DNA of 64,000 bases from NCBI GenBank assembly GCA_019634715.1, contig JAHCAU010000007.1:154609-218608 (forward strand), written 5' to 3'. Of this stretch, positions 48,869-57,723 are shown piece after piece (the first letter of the stretch is position 1; every line of letters starts with the position of its first letter). The DNA comes from Lysobacter sp. (GTDB lineage: Bacteria > Pseudomonadota > Gammaproteobacteria > Xanthomonadales > Xanthomonadaceae). The position numbers were made by a program, and so were the translations under genes. The notes beneath the pieces were generated by a model. The model did not search any database, was not told where the DNA came from, and saw only the letters and a list, made by a program, of their open reading frames with translations.

Positions 48869-49617
48869 GCGCCGTCCCGCGCCACCTGGAACCCGGCGAA
48901 CGACTGGCGCACCGGCATCACTTCGATGCGGTTGACGTTGAGGTGCGGCGGCAGGTTGGCGATCCAGAACATCGTCTCGGCGATGTCTTCGGGCGTGATC
49001 GGTTCGGCGCCCTTGTACAGCGTGTCGGAGGCGGCCTGGTCGCCGCGGGTGCGGACGAGCGTGAATTCGGTTTCGGCCATGCCCGGTTCGATGCTGGTCA
49101 CGCGCACGCCGGTGCCGTGCAGGTCGCTGCGCAGGCCCAGCGAGAACTGCGAGACGAAGGCCTTTGTGCCGCCGTAGACGTTGCCGCCGGCGTACGGATA
49201 GGTGGCGGCGACGGAGGAGATATTGAGGATCGCGCCGCGCCGCGCGATGAGCGTCGGCAGCAGTGCGTGGGTGAGCGTGGCCAGCGCGGTGACGTTGGTG
49301 TCGATCATCTGCTTCCACTGCGCGAGGTCGGCGCGCTGGGCCGGTGCGGTGCCGAGCGCGAGGCCGGCATTGTTGGCGAGCACATCGATGTCGCGGAAGC
49401 CGTCGGGCAGCGCGTCGATCGCGGCGCGCATCGCGGCCTCGTCGCGGATGTCGAAGGCGGCGGTATGGATGCGTTCGCGACCGAGCGCGTCGGCCAGCGC
49501 ATCGAGGCGTTCGGCGCGGCGGCCGGTGGCGATCACGCGCCAGCCGGCGCGATGGAAGCGTTCGACGGCGGCACGGCCGAATCCGGAGGTGGCGCCGGTG
49601 ATGAGGATGGTGTTCAT
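48865..49617 (-). CDS. YdfG-like short-chain dehydrogenase (3-hydroxy acid / malonic semialdehyde reductase)
   Basis: A 250-residue NADP(H) short-chain dehydrogenase. Cofactor motif ILITGATSGFGRAA, NNAGLALGTAP, catalytic Ser in LNISSVAATYPYAGG and catalytic Tyr/Lys in NVYGGTKAFVSQFSL. The combination WPYAGGNVYG-like, DLHGTGVRVTSIEPG and PPHLNVNRIEVMPV matches E. coli YdfG closely. YdfG acts on 3-hydroxy acids, serine or malonic semialdehyde; the same is inferred here. Cotranscribed with the DMT transporter. Confidence 0.9.
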   Translation of the reverse strand: MNTILITGATSGFGRAAVERFHRAGWRVIATGRRAERLDALADALGRERIHTAAFDIRDEAAMRAAIDALPDGFRDIDVLANNAGLALGTAPAQRADLAQWKQMIDTNVTALATLTHALLPTLIARRGAILNISSVAATYPYAGGNVYGGTKAFVSQFSLGLRSDLHGTGVRVTSIEPGMAETEFTLVRTRGDQAASDTLYKGAEPITPEDIAETMFWIANLPPHLNVNRIEVMPVRQSFAGFQVARDGA

Positions 49618-49651
49618 CCGCCGATTCTAGCGGCGGCGGCGCCGTGTGCCG

Positions 49652-49969
49652 TCAGTGCAGCGTGTGTCCGCGCCGGCTGCGGTGGGTCCTGCCGCGTGTC
49701 TGCGCGCGGGTTTCGCGGTGACGGGCGAGCATGGCCTCGGCCAGGCGCAGGTCGTGCGCGGACGCGCCACCCGCGCGCGCCAGCGCCAGCCGCGTCTCGA
49801 CCCGACGCTCGTCCGGCTGGGGCAGGAGCAGTTCGCGGATGACCTCGCGCATGGCGGCTTCGGCGCCCCGGCGCTGTTCGCGGCGCTTGCGCTGCTGCAG
49901 GCGGGCGAGCAGGGCATCGACGACCGGCTTGAACAGCGACGGTCTTAACAGGGCGGCTTCGAGCGTCAT
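49652..49969 (-). CDS. Small basic hypothetical protein
   Basis: A 105-residue, very basic soluble protein with helices rich in Arg/Ala (LLARLQQRKRREQRRGAEA, TRLALARAGGASAHDLRLAE) and a C-terminal basic tail (GRTHRSRRGHTLH). No domain is recognised. The ATG has GGAGAG upstream, which supports a real gene, yet the composition is close to that of shadow frames, so confidence is modest. It precedes the YdfG-like gene by 34 bases. Confidence 0.5.
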   Translation of the reverse strand: MTLEAALLRPSLFKPVVDALLARLQQRKRREQRRGAEAAMREVIRELLLPQPDERRVETRLALARAGGASAHDLRLAEAMLARHRETRAQTRGRTHRSRRGHTLH

Positions 49970-50011
49970 GGGCGTTCTCTCCTGCTGGGACGAGAGTATG
50001 CCGCCGGGGCG

Positions 50012-50036
50012 TCTCACGGATCGCGACCGTGAGACC
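50012..50036 (-). terminator. Hairpin downstream of the argS-SPOR operon
   Basis: A perfect 9-bp stem GTCTCACGG/CCGTGAGAC with a 7-base loop, 33 bases beyond the SPOR gene stop on the minus strand. No U-tract follows on that strand. Confidence 0.5.
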
Positions 50037-50069
50037 GGAGTGCCTTGTTTTTCAGTGACTTGGAGGCGC

Positions 50070-50825
50070 CTACTTCGCCTTGATCGCCATTGCCGGCAGC
50101 CCGCCGCTGGCGAGCTTGCGCTTGGCGTCGGCCAGTTCGGTGGCGCTGCCGTAGGGACCCATGCGCACGCGGTAGACGGTCTGGCCCTTGATCTGTGCGG
50201 ATTCGACGCGCGCGCTGAGGCCGAGGAAGGCGATCTTCGCCTTCAACGCCTCGGCATCGCCCGAGGCCTGGAAGGCGCCGGCCTGGAGCAGGTAGCGGGC
50301 GTCGTCGCGCGACGGCGTTTCGGCGATCGCGTCGGGCTTCGCCGGCTGCGGTTCCGGCACGGGCGAGGCGTCGATCGCGGGCGGCGTCCTGGCGTCGCTG
50401 GCCAGGTCGGCGGCATCCGCGGCATCGCGCTCGGCACGGCGCCGCGCGGCGTCCTCGGCGCGCGCGCGTTCGGCCAGCTCGCGGTCGCTGACGGCGGTCT
50501 CTTCGCCCGACAGCAGGGTGTAGAAGTCGTAGTCCTGGGTCTTCTCCGGCGGCGTGCCGCTGGCGGCATCGCCGCTGTCGCCGGTGTCCTGCGCGATCGG
50601 CGCCTTGTCGCTGGTCGCGTCGATCGCGGGCGGCTGGGCCTCTGCGTTGGGCTTGGGCCGGAAGAAGTCCCTGGCGCCGTCGCCATCGAGGAATTTCGGC
50701 GCGAACAGGAACAGCGCGATGCCCAGCCCCAGGCCGACCAGCATCCAGATGCCGCCGGGGATGGCGGTGCTGTCGCCGCCGGAATTGCGCCGCGCCTGCG
50801 ACTTCGTGTTGCGCTTGGCGGCCAT
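50070..50825 (-). CDS. SPOR-domain (FtsN-like) membrane protein
   Basis: A 251-residue bitopic protein: short cytoplasmic basic N-terminus (AAKRNTKSQARR), one helix at residues 24-42, a long Ala/Glu-rich periplasmic linker, and a C-terminal SPOR domain (about 176-250) with RYLLQAGAFQASGDAEALKA and VYRVRMGPYGSATELADAK. SPOR domains bind denuded septal peptidoglycan, so a division role like FtsN is likely. It follows argS with an ATGA overlap, an arrangement common in this group. Confidence 0.9.
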   Translation of the reverse strand: MAAKRNTKSQARRNSGGDSTAIPGGIWMLVGLGLGIALFLFAPKFLDGDGARDFFRPKPNAEAQPPAIDATSDKAPIAQDTGDSGDAASGTPPEKTQDYDFYTLLSGEETAVSDRELAERARAEDAARRRAERDAADAADLASDARTPPAIDASPVPEPQPAKPDAIAETPSRDDARYLLQAGAFQASGDAEALKAKIAFLGLSARVESAQIKGQTVYRVRMGPYGSATELADAKRKLASGGLPAMAIKAK

Positions 50826-52546
50826 CACGCGGTCTCCGTCGAAGCGTCGTCGGCGAAGAACATTTCCTCGGGCGCGGACACGCCGAGCAGGGCGAGGCCG
50901 TTGGCGAGCACCTGCTGCACGGCGAAGCCCAGCGCAAGGCGGGCGTTGCGGGTGTCGGCGTCGTCGACGAGGAAGATGTTCGCGTTGTAGTAGCGCTGGA
51001 AGGCCTGCGCCAGTTCGACGAGGTAGGTGGCGATCTGGTGCGGTTCGAGATCGATCCCGGCCTGCTCGACGATCTCCGGCCAGCGCGAGAGGTCGATCAG
51101 CACGTCGCGCACGATCGGGTCGGCGATGTCGATGGGTTGCGACAGCCCCGCTTCGAGATCGAAGGACAGCCCGCGTTCCGTCATCTTGCGCACGACGCCG
51201 AAGGTGCGCGCATGCGACAGCTGCACGTAGTACACCGGGTTGTCGAGCGACTGCGAGCGGGCGAGGTCGATGTCGAACACCAGCTGCGAGTCGGGCTTGC
51301 GCGCGATCAGGAACCAGCGCACGGCGTCGGCGCCGGTCTCGTCGATCAGGTCGCGCAGGGTGACGTAGCTGCCGGCGCGCTTGGAGAATTTCACGACTTC
51401 GCCCTCGCGCATCACCGTGACCATCTGGTGCAGCACGTATTCCGGCCAGTTCTGCGGAATGCCGCAGTCCAGCGCCTGCAGGCCTGCCTTCACGCGCGCC
51501 AGCGAGCCGTGGTGGTCGGCGCCCAGTTCGGTGATCGCGCGCTCGTAGCCGCGCTGCCACTTGGTCAGGTGGTAGGCGACGTCGGGCACGAAATAGGTGT
51601 AGGTGCCGTCGGACTTGCGCATCACGCGGTCCTTGTCGTCGCCGAAGTCGGTCGACTTCAGCCACAGCGCGCCTTCGTGCTCGTAGGTGTGGCCATGCGC
51701 GATCAGTTCGCGCACGGTCTCCTCGACCTTGCCGTCGCGGTACAGCGAGGATTCGAGGTAGTACACGTCGAACGACACGCGGAAGGCTTCGAGATCGAGG
51801 TTCTGCTCGCGGCGCAGGCAGGCCACGGCGAAGCGGCGGATCTCGTCGATGTTGTCGGGATCGCGCGCGCCGGTGACGACCTGGCCGTCGACTTCGACCG
51901 AGGCGCCGTCGAGATAGGCCTTCGCCACGTCGGCGATGTAGTGGCCCTGGTAGAAATCGTCGGCCCAGCCTTCGCTGCCGGGGCCGAGGCCGCGCGCGCG
52001 CGCCTGCGTGGACTTCGCGAGGTTCTCGATCTGCACGCCCGCGTCGTTGTAGTAGAACTCGCGCTTCACGCGCCAGCCGTTTGCGTCGAGCACGCGCGCG
52101 ATGCAGTCGCCGATCGCGGCGGCGCGGCCGTGGCCGACGTGCAGCGGGCCGGTCGGGTTCGCCGAGACGTATTCGACGCCGGCCACGCGGCCCTGGCCGC
52201 TGTCGTTGCGGCCGTAGCGCGCGCCCTCGGCATGCACGGCGCGCAGCTGGCGCTGCCAGGCGGTGGCCGAGAGACGGAAGTTGAGGAAGCCGGGGCCGGC
52301 GATCTCGACCGCGCCGATGTCGTCGTTCTGCGGCAGCGCGTCGATCAGCGCCTGCGCGATCGCGCGCGGATTGCTCTTCGCCGGCTTCGCGAGGGTCATC
52401 GCGGCGTTGGTCGCGAAGTCGCCGTGGCTGCGGTCCTTCGGGCGTTCGACGACGAAGTCCGGGGTGGCGAGGTCGGCGGGCAGGACGCCCTCGGCGCGGA
52501 GGTTGGCGATGCCCTGCTCGATGAGGGCGCGAAGCTGTGATTTCAC
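50825..52546 (-). CDS. argS: Arginyl-tRNA synthetase
   Basis: Charges tRNA-Arg. The 573-residue class Ia synthetase has the N-terminal Add-1 domain ([19 protein letters not shown]), the HIGH equivalent [12 protein letters not shown], a KMSKS-like [15 protein letters not shown] and the C-terminal anticodon-binding DALR domain ([17 protein letters not shown]). I chose GTG at 52546 since family members start at this point; an ATG 14 codons upstream (52588) is a possible alternative and has no better ribosome binding site. It is followed by the SPOR gene with a 4-base overlap. Confidence 0.95.
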   Translation of the reverse strand: MKSQLRALIEQGIANLRAEGVLPADLATPDFVVERPKDRSHGDFATNAAMTLAKPAKSNPRAIAQALIDALPQNDDIGAVEIAGPGFLNFRLSATAWQRQLRAVHAEGARYGRNDSGQGRVAGVEYVSANPTGPLHVGHGRAAAIGDCIARVLDANGWRVKREFYYNDAGVQIENLAKSTQARARGLGPGSEGWADDFYQGHYIADVAKAYLDGASVEVDGQVVTGARDPDNIDEIRRFAVACLRREQNLDLEAFRVSFDVYYLESSLYRDGKVEETVRELIAHGHTYEHEGALWLKSTDFGDDKDRVMRKSDGTYTYFVPDVAYHLTKWQRGYERAITELGADHHGSLARVKAGLQALDCGIPQNWPEYVLHQMVTVMREGEVVKFSKRAGSYVTLRDLIDETGADAVRWFLIARKPDSQLVFDIDLARSQSLDNPVYYVQLSHARTFGVVRKMTERGLSFDLEAGLSQPIDIADPIVRDVLIDLSRWPEIVEQAGIDLEPHQIATYLVELAQAFQRYYNANIFLVDDADTRNARLALGFAVQQVLANGLALLGVSAPEEMFFADDASTETA

Positions 52547-52656
52547 GGGGATTTTTCGCGTGAGGGCTGTGTTGCGGCGGTCGGCCATTGTAGCCGAGGG
52601 CAGGCGGTGGACGGGGAAAAAGCAAGCCCCCCGCTGCGCTCGGGACGACAACGGGA

Positions 52657-53331
52657 TCACACCCAGCCCCGCGTCGCCAGCGACACCGGGCTGCCGTCGC
52701 CGATGACGAAGTGGTCGAGCAGGCGGATGTCCACCAGGCCGAGGGATTGCTTGAGGCGGGCGGTGATGGCGCGGTCGGCGGCGCTGGGTTCGCCGTTGCC
52801 GCTGGGATGGTTGTGGCCGACGATCAGGGCGGCGGCGTTGTGGGCCAGGGCGCGGCGCACGACCTCGCGCGGATGGACCTCGGCGCCATCGACGGTGCCG
52901 CGGAACATCTCCTCGAAGGCGATGGCGCGGTGACGGGTGTCGAGGAACAGCACCGCGAAGACCTCGTGCGGCAGGCCGCGCAGGCGCTGGGCGAAGTAGC
53001 GCCCGGCGGCCTGCGGATCGTGCAGGGCGTCGCCGCGCTCCAGGGCGGTGGCGAGGTGGCGGTTGCCCAGCTCCAGCGCGCCGAGCAGGGTGCAGGCGCG
53101 GGCCGGGCCGACCATCGGCAGCCGCAGCAGGCGCCGCGTCGGCAGTTCCAGCAGGGCGCGCAGCGAACCCTGTTCGTTCAGCAGGCGGCGGGCGCAGGTC
53201 ACGACATCGGCACCCTGACGGCCGGAGCCGAGGAAGATGGCGAGCAGCTCGGCATCGGAAAGCACGGCGGGGCCGTGCTTGAGGAGTTTCTCGCGGGGGC
53301 GTTCGTCGTCGGGCCAGTCTCGGATCTGCAT
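52657..53331 (-). CDS. radC: RadC family JAB/MPN-domain protein
   Basis: A 224-residue RadC/YicR-type protein. An N-terminal helix-hairpin-helix-like part ([18 protein letters not shown]) is followed by a JAMM domain with the metal motif [15 protein letters not shown], and the [13 protein letters not shown] strand. Despite the name, a role in DNA repair is not established for the family. It is divergent from coaBC with 120 bases between the starts. Confidence 0.94.
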   Translation of the reverse strand: MQIRDWPDDERPREKLLKHGPAVLSDAELLAIFLGSGRQGADVVTCARRLLNEQGSLRALLELPTRRLLRLPMVGPARACTLLGALELGNRHLATALERGDALHDPQAAGRYFAQRLRGLPHEVFAVLFLDTRHRAIAFEEMFRGTVDGAEVHPREVVRRALAHNAAALIVGHNHPSGNGEPSAADRAITARLKQSLGLVDIRLLDHFVIGDGSPVSLATRGWV

Positions 53332-53451
53332 GGCGGCGTGGCGGGTGCGGGTGGGACGGCCATTGCAGCGCGCGGCGCGGCAGCCGGCTGTCGGGGTTTG
53401 CATCGGCATCGGGTAAGCTGTCCGCCGGTTCGTTTCGTAGGAAAACCCCGC

Positions 53452-54663
53452 ATGGCCCACTCTCTGGCCGGTCGACGCATCCTCCTGTGCGTCTGCGGCG
53501 GCATCGCCGCGTACAAGTCGGTGGAACTGGTGCGGCGGCTGTGCGAAGTCGGGGCCGAGGTGCAGGTGGCGATGACCGAAAACGCCCAGCGTTTCATCGG
53601 CGCGGCCAGCCTGCAGGCGGTGTCGGGCGTGCCGGTGCGCGGTTCGCTGTGGGACGAGGCCGCCGAAGCGGCGATGGGGCATATCGAACTGGCGCGCTGG
53701 GCCAACCTCGTGCTGGTCGCCCCGGCCACCGCCGATGTGCTGGCGCGGCTGGCCCACGGGCTGGCCGACGATCTGGTGAGCACCCTGTGCCTGGCCACGA
53801 CCGCGCCGATCGCGGTGGCGCCGTCGATGAACAACCGGATGTGGCTGCATCCGGCCACGCAGGCGAACGTGGCCACGCTGCGCGCCCGGGGCGTCGAGGT
53901 GATCGGCCCCGAGAGCGGCGCGCAGGCCTGCGGCGAGATCGGCCCGGGGCGGTTCAGCGAGCCGCCGGCGATCGTCGAGGCGCTGGCCGCGTCGCTCGCG
54001 ACCGGGCCGGACCTGACCGGCTGCCGCATCCTCATCAGCGCCGGGCCGACCTACGAGGACCTGGACCCGGTGCGCTTCATCGGCAACAGGAGCAGCGGCA
54101 AGATGGGCTTCGCCATCGCCGCGTCGGCCGCGCGCAGGGGCGCCCAGGTGGTGCTCGTGGCCGGGCCGGTGAGCCTGCCGACGCCGCCCGGCGTGCGCCG
54201 GATCAACGTGCGCTCGGCCGCGGAAATGCACGATGCCGTGCTCGGCGCGCTGCCGGCCGACGTGTACATCGGCGCGGCCGCCGTGGCCGACTACACCCCG
54301 CAGGAGGTGGCGCCGGAGAAGATCAAGAAATCCACGCAGCCCGACGGCAACCAGACCCTCGTCGTCGAGCTGGTGCGCACCCGCGACGTGCTGGCCGAGG
54401 TGGCCGCGCATGCGCAGCGGCCGCGCGTGGTGGTCGGCTTCGCCGCGGAGACGCACGATGTCGAGCACTACGCCCGCGACAAGCTGGTGCGCAAGCGGCT
54501 GGACATGATCGCGGCCAACCAGGTGGGCTGCGCCGGCAGCGGGTTCGAGAGCGACGACAACGCCCTGACCGTGATCGATGCCGAACAGGTGCATCCGCTG
54601 GGTTCGGCGCCGAAGACGGTACTCGCCGACGCCCTGCTGGACCTGATCCGCGCGCGGCTCTGA
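53452..54663 (+). CDS. coaBC: Bifunctional phosphopantothenoylcysteine decarboxylase / phosphopantothenate-cysteine ligase
   Basis: Two consecutive coenzyme-A steps: 4'-phosphopantothenate plus cysteine (CoaB) and decarboxylation (CoaC). The 403-residue fusion has the N-terminal flavoprotein CoaC part ([19 protein letters not shown], catalytic His in [17 protein letters not shown]) and the C-terminal CoaB part ([35 protein letters not shown]). It is followed by dut after 38 bases and algC-like after a further 76, the order also seen in Pseudomonas. Confidence 0.96.
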   Translation: MAHSLAGRRILLCVCGGIAAYKSVELVRRLCEVGAEVQVAMTENAQRFIGAASLQAVSGVPVRGSLWDEAAEAAMGHIELARWANLVLVAPATADVLARLAHGLADDLVSTLCLATTAPIAVAPSMNNRMWLHPATQANVATLRARGVEVIGPESGAQACGEIGPGRFSEPPAIVEALAASLATGPDLTGCRILISAGPTYEDLDPVRFIGNRSSGKMGFAIAASAARRGAQVVLVAGPVSLPTPPGVRRINVRSAAEMHDAVLGALPADVYIGAAAVADYTPQEVAPEKIKKSTQPDGNQTLVVELVRTRDVLAEVAAHAQRPRVVVGFAAETHDVEHYARDKLVRKRLDMIAANQVGCAGSGFESDDNALTVIDAEQVHPLGSAPKTVLADALLDLIRARL

Positions 54664-54701
54664 TCCGCCACGCGGCACCGCCCATCCCCACGGGACGCCC
54701 G

Positions 54702-55160
54702 ATGCACCACACCCTGCAGGTCAAGCTCCTCGATCCCCGCTTCGGCGACGCATGGCCGCTGCCGGCCTACGCCACCGAGGCCAGCGCCGGCCTGGACCTG
54801 CGCGCCGCGCTCGATGCACCCCTGACCCTGGCGCCCGGCGACGCCGCGCTGGTGCCGTCGGGCCTGTCGATCCACATCGCCGACCCCGGGCTGTGCGCGG
54901 TGATCCTGCCGCGCTCGGGTCTGGGCCACCGGCACGGCATCGTGCTGGGCAACGGGACCGGGCTGATCGATGCCGACTACCAGGGACCTCTGCTGATCAG
55001 CACGTGGAACCGGGGGCGCGACGCGTTCACCATCGAACCGGGCGACCGGATTGCGCAACTGGTCATCCTTCCGATCGTGCGCGCGACGTTCGAGGTCGTG
55101 GATACTTTCGCCGACAGCGCCCGCGGCGCGGGCGGCTTCGGTCATACGGGCGTGCGCTGA
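54702..55160 (+). CDS. dut: Deoxyuridine 5'-triphosphate nucleotidohydrolase (dUTPase)
   Basis: Hydrolyses dUTP to dUMP, keeping uracil out of DNA. The 152-residue trimeric dUTPase shows the five motifs: [32 protein letters not shown] with the catalytic Asp, GDRIAQLVI and the C-terminal [10 protein letters not shown] that closes over the active site (His replaces the usual Ser). Start at [10 protein letters not shown]. Middle gene of coaBC-dut-algC. Confidence 0.96.
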   Translation: MHHTLQVKLLDPRFGDAWPLPAYATEASAGLDLRAALDAPLTLAPGDAALVPSGLSIHIADPGLCAVILPRSGLGHRHGIVLGNGTGLIDADYQGPLLISTWNRGRDAFTIEPGDRIAQLVILPIVRATFEVVDTFADSARGAGGFGHTGVR

Positions 55161-55236
55161 GCGGCGCGCGGACAGCAGGGCGCGCCGTCCCCCCGCACGG
55201 GGCGGTGCCGGACATTCCAGATTCGGGACACATTCG

Positions 55237-57543
55237 ATGAAAGACCGTACACGCCAGCAGATCGTCCAGATACGCCCGGCCCTGCTGCCGATCGCCGGAC
55301 TGTGCCTGGTGCTGGCGCTGGTGATGGGCTGGAGCGGCCTGTCGCAATTCATGTACGACCAGCGCCGCGAGGAACTGGAACTGACCCGCGACAACGGCAT
55401 GCAACTGGTGCACCAGGCCATGCTGCGCCAGCAGAAGCAATTGACCGGCGCCCTCGAGCAGCCATCGGTGCAGGCCGCGCTGGCGACCGGCGACCTCGCC
55501 GCTGCCGCCAGGGCGATCAGTACGGGCTGGCCGAACGTGTCGCTGGTGCAGGTTCACCGCGCCGACCTGGAAACCGCGTATGCCGACGCCGAGAAGGGCG
55601 GCTTCGGCCGGCTGGGCGTGCTGGAGTCCGCGCTGGCCGAGAATCGCGTGCGCAGCTGGGTGGTCAGCAGCAAGGGCAAGCCGCAGCTGTCGCTGGCCGC
55701 ACCCGTGAAGCAGGGCGACCGCGTGATCGGCGTCGCCTACGCACAGCTGCCGCTGTCGGAGCTCACCAGCGGCCTCGACACCCTGGGCCTGAGCAGCGAC
55801 AGCTACCTGGCCCTGCGCCAGGGCGGCGCCAGCATCTGGGAGCGTGGCGAGATGGACTACGCCGGCGGTGCCGAGCGCATGGCGCGCGAGGTGTCCGATT
55901 CCGGCCTGCGCGTGGTCGCCGCGACCTCGACCCCGCCGGCGGCGCTGGCCGGGCTCGGCGCGATCCCTGCGATGGTGGCGGCGGTCCTGCTGCTGCTGCT
56001 GGCCTATGTCGCATGGCGCCTGCGTCGCGTGCAGCCGGGCAGCGGCGGTGGCGAGATCGACGACTCGCCGACCCTGATGGAAAGCGTCGCCAGCCAGGAG
56101 GGGGCCGCACCGGCCGCCCTGCCGCCGCCGATCGAGGTCCGCGAAGCGCCCAAGGCAGCGAAGATCCTGATCGAGCGCAGCATCTTCCGTGCATACGACA
56201 TCCGCGGCGTGGTCGGCCAGACGCTCGATGCCGGCGTCGCCGAGCTGATCGGCCACGCCATCGGCTCGCTGATGCGCGAGCAGGACCTGAGCGACATCGT
56301 GGTCGGCCGCGATGGCCGCCTGTCCGGCCCGACCATGGTCGAGGGCCTGGTCGCGGGCCTGCGCAAGGCCGGCGTGAACGTGATCGACATCGGCATGGTG
56401 CCGACGCCGGTGGTGTATTTCGGCGCCTACCACCTGCGCACCGGCTGCTGCGTGTCGGTGACCGGCAGCCACAACCCGCCGGACTACAACGGTTTCAAGA
56501 TCGTGGTCGGCGGCGAGACGCTCTCGGGCGACGCCATCACCGACCTGCATGCGCGCATCGCCGAGAACCGCCTGCACCAGGCGCATACCCAGGGCACCCA
56601 CAGCGAACGCGACATCAGCGCCGATTATGTCCAGCGCATCGCCTCCGACGTGCAGCTCGGCCGCCGCCTGAAGGTGGTGGTCGACGCCGGCAACGGCGCC
56701 GCCGGCGAGATCGGCCCGCGCGTGCTCGAAGCCATCGGCGCCGATGTCGAGGAACTGTACTGCGAGATCGACGGCACCTTCCCGAACCACCATCCGGACC
56801 CGAGCGAGCCGCACAACCTGGTCGACCTGATCAACATGGTGCAGCGCCTCGACGCCGACCTCGGCATCGCCTTCGACGGCGACGGCGACCGTCTCGGCGT
56901 GGTCACCCGCGACGGCGAGAACATCTTCGCCGACCGCCTGCTGATGCTGTTCGCGGCCGACGTGCTGGAGCGCAATCCGGGCGCGATGATCGTCTACGAC
57001 GTGAAGTGCACCGGCCGCCTCGCGCCGCACATCCTGCGCCACGGCGGCAGCCCGCTGATGTGGAAGACCGGGCATTCGCTGATCAAGGCCAAGATGCGCG
57101 AGACCGGCGCCGAACTGGCCGGCGAGATGAGCGGCCACTTCTTCTTCGCCGAACGCTGGTACGGCTTCGACGACGGCATCTACTCGGCCGCGCGCCTGCT
57201 GGAGATCCTCGCCGCCTCGCCGGAGTTCCCCGACGACGTGCTGCACGCGCTGCCCAAGGGCATCTCGACGCCGGAGCTGAAGATCGAGATGGACGACATC
57301 GACCCGCACGCCTTCGTCGAGCGCTTCCGCGAAAACGCGCAGTTCGAGGGTGGCCGCGCCTCGACCATCGACGGCCTGCGCGTCGACTGGCCCGATGGCT
57401 GGGGACTGGTGCGCGCCTCGAACACCACGCCCATCCTGGTGCTGCGCTTCGAAGCCGACGACCGCGACGCCCTGCTGCGCATCCAGGCGGCCTTCCGCAC
57501 GCGCCTGCTCCAGCTCAAGCCGGACATGGTTTTGCCGTTCTGA
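55237..57543 (+). CDS. algC: Membrane-anchored phosphomannomutase/phosphoglucomutase (AlgC/XanA-like) with N-terminal sensor-like domain
   Basis: A 768-residue fusion. The C-terminal part (from about residue 310) is a complete alpha-D-phosphohexomutase: RAYDIRGVVG, phosphoserine S411 in VTGSHNPPDYNGFK, metal loop DGDGDR (547-552), sugar loop GEMSGHFFF and a phosphate-binding RASNTTPILVLR. It makes mannose-1-P and glucose-1-P for exopolysaccharide and LPS. The N-terminal 300 residues have two helices (about 15-34 and 236-262) enclosing an extracytoplasmic domain (LVHQAMLRQQKQLTGALEQP) that looks like a sensor region. This long form occurs in Pseudomonas and Xanthomonadaceae. Confidence 0.93.
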   Translation: MKDRTRQQIVQIRPALLPIAGLCLVLALVMGWSGLSQFMYDQRREELELTRDNGMQLVHQAMLRQQKQLTGALEQPSVQAALATGDLAAAARAISTGWPNVSLVQVHRADLETAYADAEKGGFGRLGVLESALAENRVRSWVVSSKGKPQLSLAAPVKQGDRVIGVAYAQLPLSELTSGLDTLGLSSDSYLALRQGGASIWERGEMDYAGGAERMAREVSDSGLRVVAATSTPPAALAGLGAIPAMVAAVLLLLLAYVAWRLRRVQPGSGGGEIDDSPTLMESVASQEGAAPAALPPPIEVREAPKAAKILIERSIFRAYDIRGVVGQTLDAGVAELIGHAIGSLMREQDLSDIVVGRDGRLSGPTMVEGLVAGLRKAGVNVIDIGMVPTPVVYFGAYHLRTGCCVSVTGSHNPPDYNGFKIVVGGETLSGDAITDLHARIAENRLHQAHTQGTHSERDISADYVQRIASDVQLGRRLKVVVDAGNGAAGEIGPRVLEAIGADVEELYCEIDGTFPNHHPDPSEPHNLVDLINMVQRLDADLGIAFDGDGDRLGVVTRDGENIFADRLLMLFAADVLERNPGAMIVYDVKCTGRLAPHILRHGGSPLMWKTGHSLIKAKMRETGAELAGEMSGHFFFAERWYGFDDGIYSAARLLEILAASPEFPDDVLHALPKGISTPELKIEMDDIDPHAFVERFRENAQFEGGRASTIDGLRVDWPDGWGLVRASNTTPILVLRFEADDRDALLRIQAAFRTRLLQLKPDMVLPF

Positions 57544-57565
57544 TCGATACCGCAGGAACGGCAAC

Positions 57566-57615
57566 AAGAACGGGGTCGGGTTCACTTCAACCGAAGTGAA
57601 CCCGACCCCGTTCTT
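57566..57615. repeat. Perfect 23-bp-stem palindrome downstream of algC
   Basis: Arms 57566-57588 and 57593-57615 are exact inverted copies around a 4-base AACC loop; the core reads GGGGTCGGGTTCACTTC. Related GGGGTC..TTCACTT sequences recur near mobile REP elements in many proteobacteria (recollection, not searched). It could terminate algC and also serve the convergent oxidoreductase gene. Confidence 0.8.
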
Positions 57616-57723
57616 CCCGTTCTTCAGTCGCCTCGATTGGGTGAACTGCGAGAAGCGTCTTGCAGGCGATCGATTCTTCGAGGGTTTCCCGCGCCGGCAG
57701 GGCCGGCGCGGAACTCGATCGGA

